From positions 1 through 21,716 of the forward strand of contig CALFEN010000102.1 in assembly GCA_937950065.1 (NCBI GenBank): 21,716 nucleotides of DNA, written 5' to 3'. Within the stretch, counting starts at the first letter, position 1. Each line of letters starts with the position of its first letter. The notes beneath the pieces were generated by a model. It was not told the DNA's origin, searched no databases, and saw only the letters and a program-made list of their open reading frames with translations. Shown piece after piece: positions 1 through 7,577 of the stretch. Source of the DNA: an uncultured bacterium (lineage in GTDB: Bacteria > Patescibacteria > JAEDAM01 > Absconditabacterales > Absconditicoccaceae). The position numbers and the translations under genes are program-made.

Positions 1-6
1 TAATAA

Positions 7-36
7 TTGAATTATAAATTAAAAATACATTATTAT
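7..36 (+). promoter_or_regulatory. Possible weak promoter upstream of the first gene
   Basis: TTGAAT (7-12) and TATTAT (31-36) are separated by 18 bp, and TATAAT overlaps at 34-39. The first gene starts about 80 bp downstream. In such A+T-rich DNA a match like this can arise by chance, so the call is weak. Confidence 0.25.
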
Positions 37-115
37 AATCTATAAAAAGCCTAAAGAAAAGCATTGATACTATGCCCAAAATCTAGTTTTTATTTTTTCA
101 AAAAAGCCAAGATAA

Positions 116-526
116 ATGAACTTACAACAAAGGTCTGATTGAGATTATCCAATCCAAGAGACCGAAACAATCCCTTCTAGTCTGCAATTACAGGCTAGCA
201 AACAAAAAATCATATTTGAGCTACTAAATAGAGCCCCTGAAGATAAATTACTACTTCTCATCAAAATAAAATATTGAGATAATCCTATGCACTTATGAAA
301 CTCTCCAACAGAAAGGATGGAAAACCTGGAATATGACATAATGAGAGTTGAACATATATTGAGAGCATTCGGTGGTAGTATAAAAACTATGAAAAGCTCG
401 GATTACAGCGTAATATTGTCTTGCTCCCCTGAATGTTTAAAGTATCTAATTAGGTGATATTTCTGGGAGATAGAAGAGATAAAGGAATTACCAAAACCGA
501 TTGACAGCCTCAGATCTTTCTCATAA
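116..526 (+). CDS. Hypothetical protein, tandem family member 1 (single domain)
   Basis: A 136-aa soluble protein, read with UGA as Gly (three in-frame TGAs). The start is firm because an in-frame TAA lies immediately before the ATG. There is no signal peptide or membrane segment. After a polar N-terminus comes a helix, a hydrophobic strand (LLLLIKIKYGDNP), a second long helix with IMRVEHILRAFGGSI, then a strand and the signature VILSCSPECLKYLI near residues 97-110. The two downstream genes show the same order: strand, helix, GG turn, strand, Cys-x-x-E/A-x-L helix. They therefore appear to be paralogues. No family is recognised. The predicted order is loosely like a small alpha/beta sandwich. 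The function is unknown and the gene has no recognisable enzyme motif. Confidence 0.75.
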
Positions 527-550
527 GCATTAATTATATAAAAATTAATA

Positions 551-580
551 TTGACTTTAATTATTATTTAAATATATAAT
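551..580 (+). promoter_or_regulatory. Promoter of the 608-1678 gene pair
   Basis: TTGACT (551-556) and TATAAT (575-580) are 18 bp apart. The next ATG is 27 bp beyond the -10 box, which predicts a very short leader with no Shine-Dalgarno sequence. The placement between genes 1 and 2 suggests gene 2 is transcribed separately from gene 1, together with gene 3. Confidence 0.6.
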
Positions 581-607
581 AATAATTTATTCTTTTATTT
601 TTCCTTA

Positions 608-1009
608 ATGATTGAAAATCAAATTAATTATTCTCCAGATTGAGAATATGGAACAAACAGCCGACAAGCTATTCAAGATACGGTAGCTGATATGACGAAA
701 CAAGCTCTAGAGATAAACAGCGAAAATCCTTTAATAAACGCTATCATATTCTTAAAATGAAACCCTTTCAAACAATCATTCCATACAGATAAATTGAAGG
801 AAATAAAATGCATCACACAAAATGTAAACGATATCTTAAGGAAATGTTGAGGAGGGATTGTAAAATATAATTATAATTCCAATAGTATATCTCTCCAATG
901 TACTCCTGAAGCGCTACAAGCAATCACAAACAGTCTTTTATTGTATATCGAATGCGTCATAGATGCAAAAGATGAACAAAAAATGATAAAGGAAATCAGA
1001 CCTAGATAA
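608..1009 (+). CDS. Hypothetical protein, tandem family member 2 (single domain)
   Basis: A 133-aa soluble protein with several in-frame UGA glycines, two of them in the core (FLKGNPF and the CGGGI turn). It has the same layout as its neighbours: a short strand AIIFLKGNPF, a charged helix VNDILRKCGGGI, a strand, then ISLQCTPEALQAI matching the Cys-Ser/Thr-Pro-Glu signature of gene 1. The C-terminal helix LLLYIECVIDAKDEQ is longer than in gene 1. The next gene starts 27 bp after the stop with no promoter between, so the two form an operon. No known family is recognised. Paralogy with 116-526 and 1037-1678 is inferred from motif order, not from a computed alignment. Confidence 0.75.
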
Positions 1010-1036
1010 CACTAATTTAAATACTAATTATTATTA

Positions 1037-1678
1037 ATGACTTCTACAGCAAAAAACAGACCAGACCACCCAGATTTTTTAAACGATTGAGTAATTATAA
1101 CATCTAATTACTCAAAACTCATGGAAGAAAAAATAGCATGCTTATTACAGAAAGATCCTGAAGAACTCATAGAAATGCATATCAATCTTGCTTTCCCATG
1201 AGAAGACGATGAAGCCTCTAAAGATAAACAAACTCAAAAAGAATATATAGACGGAGTAATAAACAATATATCTCCTATTTTGGAACAAAATTGAGGAGAA
1301 TTTATATGAAGAAGTGATAATCTTGGGATACTCTATATCAAGTGCAATAGTAAATGCCTAAAAAAACTTTTATTGAGTAACGCAATGAAGATAAAAGCCA
1401 TTGGAGAAAAACCATATCAAGAAAGAGAAATAAGAAACGAAACATCAAAAGAATTTACGTTTTATATCTCTCTTCCTTCTTTTCAAGAAGAGTCTCCTGC
1501 AAAAAGAATAGCGGCAAATAAACAAATTATGGATGAAGCCTTAATAAAAATTAGAGAGATATTAAAAACTCATTGAGGAAGTATCCGCTACAAAAACAAT
1601 ACAACTTGAAGAATCACAATATATTGTTCTGAAATATGCAGACAAGTACTTTTACAAAAATGATTATTAAGAGAATAA
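1037..1678 (+). CDS. Hypothetical protein, tandem family member 3 with a duplicated domain
   Basis: A 213-aa protein read with UGA as Gly, which joins what would otherwise be fragments. It contains two copies of the roughly 100-aa domain seen singly in genes 1 and 2. Copy one (about residues 40-125) has MHINLAFPGED, then ILEQNGGEFIG and LYIKCNSKCLKKLLL. Copy two (about 130-213) has FYISLPSFQEE, IREILKTHGGSI and ITIYCSEICRQVLL. The shared signature is a GG turn after a helix, a hydrophobic strand, then Cys-Ser/Asn-x-x-Cys/Ala followed by a Leu-rich helix. The gene is probably co-transcribed with 608-1009. No catalytic motif is recognised. The Cys-x-x-x-Cys spacing might suggest metal or disulfide chemistry, but genes 1 and 2 do not keep the second Cys consistently. 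Confidence 0.75.
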
Positions 1679-1933
1679 TAAAGTTTTCCAAATCATAATA
1701 TAGCATTCTCTCAATATCCTATTACGAGACATAAACGAGTTAGTTAAAATTATTATAAATACTTATCAACCGAATTATTAATTCATCAAAACATCATTAC
1801 AAAATTTATAATTTAGTATAACTAGACAATTTTTTATATACAAATAAAACTACAGAAATTTTAAATATTTTTTATCAAATTTCAAGACCAACCCAAAAAA
1901 TCATAGAAATAATATTTCTAAATTCTTAAATAT

Positions 1934-1975
1934 TTATCATTTGCTAATCTAAAAAACCTGACTAGCAAATGATAA
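1934..1975. repeat. Perfect 13-bp inverted repeat with a 16-nt loop
   Basis: TTATCATTTGCTA (1934-1946) is matched exactly by its reverse complement at 1963-1975. It lies in the roughly 470-bp gap between 1678 and 2150, which otherwise holds only A+T-rich sequence and the promoter of the next gene. No T-run follows on either strand, so it does not look like an ordinary intrinsic terminator. An RNA hairpin, a protein-binding site or a processing site are possible. Confidence 0.6.
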
Positions 1976-2086
1976 GTATAAATATTATACCAAAGAAATT
2001 GGAATAATTTTATTGAAGATCAATAGACTAATCCTCAATATTTATCTACATATTCTTTTCAAAATTTAGTAAAAAAATTACAAAAT

Positions 2087-2114
2087 TTGACAAATTTTAT
2101 AAAAAATATATAAT
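2087..2114 (+). promoter_or_regulatory. Promoter of the 2150 gene
   Basis: TTGACA (2087-2092) and TATAAT (2109-2114) are both consensus and 16 bp apart. The ATG follows about 35 bp later, after the leader element TTTTTTATAA (2132-2141), with no Shine-Dalgarno sequence. Confidence 0.7.
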
Positions 2115-2149
2115 AATACATATATCCTTTATTTTTTATAAAAACAAAA

Positions 2150-2878
2150 ATGACTGATTCAGGCGACAGTAAAAACGTACAAACTTGAAGTTTCATAGAT
2201 TCTCACATAGATGATATGGAATTACAAGGTGACAGAGACAAGTTGAGAGAACAAACTGAACAAACCACCTGGGCAAAAGAGAGAAATTCTAGTATAGAAG
2301 TCATGGAAAAAAGTATTGCTAAAAAAATTACAGAAATCATGACTAAATTAAAAGAGAAATGAGCTTCTCCATATTTAGAAAAAAACTTTGGAGTCAAAAA
2401 TCCAAGAAAGATATATATGCCGTTAGTGTTTAAAGAGGGAGAGGGAGTAAATTACTACCCATTCACTATAAATTGAGTAAATTTCATCATATGAATAGGA
2501 ACTGATCACAAACACGGTCAAATAAACAAGATATGAATTCAAGCTTCAAAATATAGCAATGTTAGAACTTTTGCAATGGAAGACAATAAAATCGAAATAA
2601 AAGATGAAGAATGAAAATGTATAGCATGAATCGAAGAAGATAAGTTAAATTTCCAAGATCAAAATAGTGCTGGTCGGGATAGCTCTGACAAAGATAAAAT
2701 GATAAAAGACATTTTGGATATTGTTTATCTCTTAAGAAAAAAAACAGTGACTGGTTTTATAGGTATAGCCAGAGATGAAAAAAAAGAGAAACAAAGAGAA
2801 GAAGATAGCAGAAAGCCCTCTACTAAACCAAAAAAGAAACCAAAAACATTTTTTGAAGAGAACAACAGAGAAAAATAA
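2150..2878 (+). CDS. Hypothetical soluble protein with charged tail
   Basis: A 242-aa protein read with UGA as Gly. The N-terminal 70 residues are highly charged and probably helical (repeated Glu/Lys, likely coiled coil). The middle (about 80-175) looks beta-rich, with PFTINGVNFIIGIGTD and IAGIEEDKLNF. A helix (about 190-205) and a Lys/Glu-rich tail with proline-lysine repeats (SRKPSTKPKKKPK) follow. There is no signal peptide or membrane segment. The pattern of short beta strands ending in G-x-I-x-x-x-KL-x-F recurs in the 10822 gene (IGKIKDGKLHF), which also has an N-terminal charged segment and a following helix, so the two may be distant paralogues. It has its own promoter and terminator. 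No function can be assigned. Confidence 0.75.
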
Positions 2879-2911
2879 AAATAGCAAAAATTATTTTAGC
2901 AAAACAGATAT

Positions 2912-2934
2912 AGAGAGCCTCTGGCTCTTTTTTT
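2912..2934 (+). terminator. Intrinsic terminator after the 2150 gene
   Basis: AGAGCC (2914-2919) and GGCTCT (2923-2928) form a G+C-rich stem with a 3-nt loop, extended by G-U and A-T pairs and followed by a run of T. It lies 34 bp after the stop codon. Confidence 0.8.
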
Positions 2935-3058
2935 ATATTAAAGTTATAAATACAACAAAATACCAATGCAATAACATGAACATTAGTATTTGCCAAATAA
3001 TAATTTTTATTTCGCCAGAAAAAAATCTAATATCGTGTAAAATATAAAATAAAATTTT

Positions 3059-3634
3059 TTAATTTCAGGTAAGTACAGATCATGATAGTGCAATCTCTTG
3101 ATACTCTGGCAAATCTTGGGTAATATATCGCTGATTATTCAATTTTACCATAGGAACTGACATCTTAATTTGTTTTTCTTGCTTTAAAAACAATACATCT
3201 ACCAGCACTCATTCATTATTATCTCAAGTGATTTCAAAATCGTTTATAATAAATTTAACATCCTCTTTGTCTAATTTTTCAAGACAATCCTGTTCCAAAG
3301 GCTTCGGAGAAGCACTCGCTTTCTCCTGTAATTTTTGGTAATACTTCTCTCAAACAAGCATATATTTACTTGCATCCTTTATCTTACACTGCTTCATCAA
3401 AGTCAAAAAAGATAACAAAATTTTTCTAGGATCATTATTTTGTTTTAATTCTTCCTTATATCCCTCTGTTGGGAAGGGCTCTAAATTATTTTGGAGATTT
3501 TGCTCTATGGGTTTCGTTAAACTTGTTTGAGGAATATTTTTATAGGTCAATTTTGTATCATTATTTTCATGCTCAAAACATCCCTCCAAGAAAAAATTCA
3601 TCAATAAAAAAAACATGACAAATCATCTTTTCAT
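3059..3634 (-). CDS. Putative lipoprotein
   Basis: A 191-aa protein read with UGA as Gly. The N-terminus MKRGFVMFFLLMNFFLEGC is a short basic start, a hydrophobic core and a Cys at residue 19 preceded by Leu-Glu-Gly. This resembles a lipobox, although Glu at -2 is unusual. A low-complexity linker follows (about 20-65). The C-terminal part (about 66-191) has a helix FLTLMKQCKIKDASKYM, then strands VKFIINDFEI, VLVDVLFLK and IKMSVPMVK. This order is reminiscent of NTF2-like/DUF4878 lipoproteins, which is an inference. It would be anchored on the outer face of the cytoplasmic membrane. It lies downstream of the O-antigen-ligase homologue on the same strand with a 152-bp gap. The first ATG is chosen because it gives the complete signal peptide. 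Confidence 0.7.
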
Positions 3635-3786
3635 TTTATTCTTGTTTTTATTTAAAAAATAAAGTAAATAATTTTATTTAGGAAATATCTATTATCAATA
3701 GAAAATTTGTTTAAATATTTTTTTGACAAATTATTATAAAATAAAGCTTTATCAATTTTATATTAAATAAATTATGAAAACATTTT

Positions 3787-5070
3787 TTACAAATCATTGC
3801 GAAATAATAGATAACCAATCAATATTCCAAACGGAATGAAAAATAAATAATTCACCATACTATCCTCAAAAACATGTAGAAAAAATCATTCAACAAGCAA
3901 TCATGTTAAACCAAAAAATAGATATTTTAAATAAACAATATATGCATTTTCTTTATCCTTTATTTTTTTATAAATTTTAAACAAGAATATATACAATACA
4001 GCAAATATTCATATCCACAGAAAAAATCATATTATCCCCGTATCTATAAGTATCTGCAAAAATACATTTTCCGGAAGTATTGTTCAGTGGAAATGCACAG
4101 CTGGTCATGAAGTTCCAAGTCCGTAGCCCATTGGATTAGACAAGAAAAATTCAAAAGCTTTTTGAGTAGACTGCAGATGTATCAGACTAGAAGGTCATTT
4201 CCATATTGTCAAAGATATTATTCAGATAAGAATAACTCATACTATCAGGTAAAAAATTTTTTTATTTATTTTACTCCAAAATTGCTTGGAAATAAATATT
4301 ATCTGGATTCATACTCATAATATAGCTCCTCTTGATATAGTAAATATTACGGATAAAACGTAAATTATAAATTTCCGGATCTGTGATATATTATTAGAAA
4401 AACTATTTATCTTTGGCTTAAAGATATTTATAGCAAAAAAAGAAAAGTAACTTACAAAGAAAAAACCATAATTGTTTGGTCAAGAAAAAATTCCTGCAAG
4501 CCTAGGCACTCATCATTTTCATGTACGATAATAAATTGGAGGATTTTGTCAGTTTATATAATCTCATACTGGTCAGTAACCCAATTTCTGGAAAAATCAC
4601 GGAATAACAAATTTGAGTATCTGCCAAAAAAGACTAAATATTATTATAAAAAATAATGTATTAAATAAGAATATATAAAAATCCTTTAATCTCTTATCAC
4701 TATTTTTCTGGGAAATCAGAGCTCACAAAAAGACACTGCTAATAACAATGAAAAAGAAATATATTCAGTACTTAAATCACACAACTATATCGAAAATCTC
4801 TTTCCCATTAGAAAATGAAATAAAAGAACTTCGTCAGATCAACAAAAAAAATAGGATATAAAGCAGCCATGTCTTTTTCAGATGCTGTAAAAAAAACTTT
4901 ATATTTGATAATACCAACAAAATAAAGAATAAAATCCAAAGCAAATCTTTGGAAAATGAAAAAAATGTCTGGAAATGACCACCAAAAATACCGAATACAA
5001 AAATTGTATTTAAAATATGATACAATGCAATAAATATCAAAAATATCCTCAAAAACAAAAACATTTTCAT
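3787..5070 (-). CDS. O-antigen ligase/polymerase family membrane protein
   Basis: A 427-aa polytopic membrane protein, seen only when UGA is read as Gly. It has roughly ten hydrophobic segments from residue 1 to the C-terminus. Diagnostic motifs of the Wzy/WaaL O-antigen ligase family are present in order: RLAGIFSGPNNYGFF (about 190-204), TISRGAIL (about 244-252), NPMGYGLGTSGP in the large extracytoplasmic loop (about 314-325), then HFHGTILPENVFLQILIDTG and a final HVFEDSMVN. Length and order match the family, whose members transfer or polymerise polyprenyl-linked glycans at the outer face of the cytoplasmic membrane. No glycosyltransferase or flippase genes are nearby, so the substrate is unknown: surface polysaccharide, teichoic-acid-like polymer or protein O-glycan. 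A short + strand frame at 3774-3980 is antisense to its 3' end and is not a gene. Confidence 0.85.
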
Positions 5071-5090
5071 TAAAATTTTTAAATCTTTAT

Positions 5091-5118
5091 CTTATATCAA
5101 AATTATCAAAAAATGCAA
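5091..5118 (-). promoter_or_regulatory. Promoter of the O-antigen ligase homologue
   Basis: On the minus strand, TTGCAT (5118-5113) and TATAAG (5096-5091) are 16 bp apart, about 20 bp before the ATG at 5070. Confidence 0.45.
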
Positions 5119-5285
5119 TCTAAATTTGACTATAAATTATTTTTATTTAAACAATTTTTATTATTCAAATTTTTCTTGAAAAATCCCATTAACTCGAGTT
5201 ACAAAAATTAACATAATAATTTTTTTCATAGAAACTCTTACCATTAAAATCGTTTAGATAACAACTATAAACTTTATTTTCTAGA

Positions 5286-5314
5286 CTAAAAAAGTTTTCC
5301 AAATTGGAAAACTT
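5286..5314 (-). terminator. Intrinsic terminator of the 5361-6434 gene
   Basis: On the minus strand AAGTTTTCCAA (5314-5304) is followed by its reverse complement (5302-5292) and a T-run. The arms are 11 bp and almost contiguous, so the real loop must open the central A-T pairs. It lies 47 bp after the stop codon at 5361. Confidence 0.7.
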
Positions 5315-5360
5315 CTCATAATTTTAAATACTACTAACCTCTATTTCTATCATATTAAGA

Positions 5361-6434
5361 TTAATTTCACAATGTATCTGCTATTTCAGTTCCTGGATTT
5401 GCAGATTTCATTTTCTGCTTTAAAGCAACAACTACATCTGGAATAGTATTTTGCAAATCATGTATTCTCTGATCTATCATCAAAAGTAATGAAGACTGCA
5501 ACATGGATCCATAAAAAACACGATATTCTTTCAATCTGACAACATCTGTTTCTTTTGATATAGCTTCAGGCCATAGCATTATTATCTTCTGAATAATCCT
5601 ACTTCAGATAGATAAATTAGGCACTCATTTATACCAATTATGCAATGTAAAAAAGTCCTCTTCCTTTTCCAATTCATAATCTCATATTTCACTAATTTTT
5701 TTTCATATAGCCCCAAATATCTTTTCTTCATCTGCGGTTTTATAAAACCCAGAAAACCTCAACTGTCCATGTAATTTACATAGCACAGACATTCTTTTCT
5801 CATTCTCCAAAATTTCAGATATTCTATACCATATAGCATCACAAAACAATGGAGCAGTAAAGCTTCATTTGGATAAACCTAATAAATAAGTTGATAATAA
5901 TAGAATATCATCTTCATGTTTCACAATCTCAACACATGACTCATCCAAAAATTTTGACAAATAATATGGAACCGCGTTAGATATATTATTATTGAGCCTT
6001 TCAAATATTTTTCCCAACATATCTTTATTCGGATTTAGAGTCGTCAACCTAGCAAATATAAATTCAATATAATTTCTATATGCTTTATCAAAAACCATGT
6101 CAATCAATTTATCTATATTTTCTATATTATCTATACGTTCTTTTATTTTATCAATAATCTCACATCATCTAAGCTCAGTCAATCTATCAATATCGTCTGT
6201 TGTAAATACTCCCCCATCTGCCATCTCATCAAAAGTGCACACTCAAAGTAATATAAGGGCTACATTTACATCTATATCCAATTTTTTCAATTCAATAAGA
6301 CTTTTTTCCAATTCGTCTAATTCTTTTGGATGTAGTCTAGTAACAATAGCAGTCCATAGATAAAATGGTAAACTCTTAAGCTGTTCTAATTTTCATGTCT
6401 TTTCTGGACTGGAAGAAACCTCCAACGTTCTCAT
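5361..6434 (-). CDS. Hypothetical alpha-helical repeat protein A
   Basis: A 357-aa soluble, almost all-helical protein, split into fragments unless UGA is Gly. There is no signal peptide or membrane helix. An N-terminal module has LDIDVNVALILLGVCTFDEMAD (residues 53-74), and a C-terminal module has DLQNTIPDVVVALKQK and NPGTEIADTL. Both recur in the neighbour at 6521 (SLVLLGIANFNEMAD; RLESSIPDVIVELKKN; TELADVL). Between them are about six units of 30-40 residues. Most start with an acidic pair and a DI/DF-x-x-L motif, for example NIDKLIDMVF, EDDILLLSTYL and EEDFFTLHNWY. This suggests an alpha-solenoid scaffold that binds protein or RNA. No named repeat family is recognised. It has its own promoter and terminator. 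Confidence 0.75.
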
Positions 6435-6441
6435 TTCAAAA

Positions 6442-6459
6442 TATTTAAATTATAAAAAA
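6442..6459 (-). repeat. 18-bp leader repeat, copy 1
   Basis: TATTTAAATTATAAAAAA on the + strand is identical to 7499-7516. Each copy lies 7-9 bp upstream of the start codon of one of the two helical-repeat paralogues. Here it falls between the predicted promoter and the ATG, so it would be in the mRNA leader. Confidence 0.6.
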
Positions 6460-6470
6460 CATATAAAGTA

Positions 6471-6498
6471 TATATAGTTATTTCCAATGTAAAGTCAA
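6471..6498 (-). promoter_or_regulatory. Promoter of helical-repeat gene A
   Basis: On the minus strand, TTGACT (6498-6493) and TATATA (6476-6471) are 16 bp apart, 36 bp before the ATG at 6434. It lies in the gap after the upstream paralogue's stop, so gene A can be transcribed independently. Confidence 0.55.
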
Positions 6499-6520
6499 TA
6501 ATATTTTAAAAAATTTCTTT

Positions 6521-7489
6521 CTAATCTTCTCCCTGCTGACTTCATCACAAAACATCAGCAAGTTCAGTAGCTTTATTTACTGGATTCCCTCAAATTACGT
6601 TCTTCTTCAACTCTACTATTACATCAGGTATACTACTTTCCAATCTCCTAATTTTCGCAGAAATCATCTCTCAAATCACACCTGAAGTTTTTCTCTGTTT
6701 AAGCCAATTTACATCATCACAATTTTCTACCAAAGGTTTTCATATTGTTTCCACCTTATATTCAACTATATTTCTAAAAGTGAAATGCAATTTACTCGCT
6801 TTATTGTACCAACGCAATAATACATCAAAATCATTTTCTCTTTCTACCAATTCTGGGCATATAAGATTTATTCTTGCAGTGACTCACATATCTTCAGCTT
6901 TTTTCTGCCAGTCTAGTAATATATCCAGATCATTTTGTAAAGATACCAATTCTCTCATTCTTTTTTTTATCATTTTCCCAAATTTTGAGGTTAATTCTTT
7001 GATTCAAGAAATCCTATAAGAATTAAGTTTATCAAAATCATCTTCTTCAGCAAGCAAATCTGGTCATACTGTATCCAAGAAAGCTGTTAAAATAGAATAA
7101 ATGCACTGATTCTTTGGATTTATTCTTGTGACTATTTGTTGTAATATAACTTTATCAATAGGAAGCTTCCCTATCCTTTTTATTACCAATCCAGGAACCC
7201 ACTTTATACTTATATTGTCAAAAATATATAGTAATCTATCTAAATCTTCTATACTATTTATATAACTCTTAAACATCTGAAACATTTCATTTCATCAATA
7301 TACTAGTATTTTTATAATTTCTTCTGCTGTCAACTTATCTGCCATCTCATTGAAATTGGCAATTCAGAGTAATACAAGACTCGCATTTGAAGATATTCCA
7401 AGATCCCCCAATTTAAAAACTGACTCTTCCACTTCAGGAGTTATTTTTGTTGAAATCTTTGATTTTCATTCCTTCTCTAAAATTTTCAT
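6521..7489 (-). CDS. Hypothetical alpha-helical repeat protein B (paralogue of A)
   Basis: A 322-aa soluble helical protein read with UGA as Gly. It shares the N-terminal module (SLVLLGIANFNEMADKL, about 38-54) and the C-terminal module (IRRLESSIPDVIVEL, then NPVNKATELADVLGG) with protein A. The middle consists of about six units of roughly 35 residues opening with an acidic-hydrophobic signature: SIEDLDRLLYIFD, EEDDFDKLNSYR, QNDLDILLDWQKK, ENDFDVLLRWYNK, CDDVNWLKQRK. The periodicity and the recurring Trp/Tyr at the end of helix one support a solenoid. No enzymatic motif is seen. It lies between pilB and gene A on the same strand, but no functional link to pili is evident. A diverged tandem duplication is the simplest origin for A and B. 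Confidence 0.75.
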
Positions 7490-7498
7490 ATCTATTAG

Positions 7499-7516
7499 TA
7501 TTTAAATTATAAAAAA
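7499..7516 (-). repeat. 18-bp leader repeat, copy 2
   Basis: An exact copy of 6442-6459, lying 9 bp upstream of the start of helical-repeat gene B. On the minus strand it contains TTTTTTATAA, an element also seen before 2150 and 10822. In this copy its TATAAT could alternatively serve as a -10 box. Confidence 0.6.
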
Positions 7517-7577
7517 TAATAAAGGCCTTTTAGTTAATTAAATCCCCAAAATGAATTTATTACTGTGATAATGCCAC

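Noticed and set aside
2775..3047. A 90-codon Lys/Asn-rich + strand frame
   Set aside because: It overlaps the 3' end of the 2150 gene in another frame and runs through its terminator.
3774..3980. A 68-codon + strand frame starting with ATG
   Set aside because: It lies antisense to the 3' end of the O-antigen-ligase gene, whose frame and family motifs continue through it to the stop at 3787.
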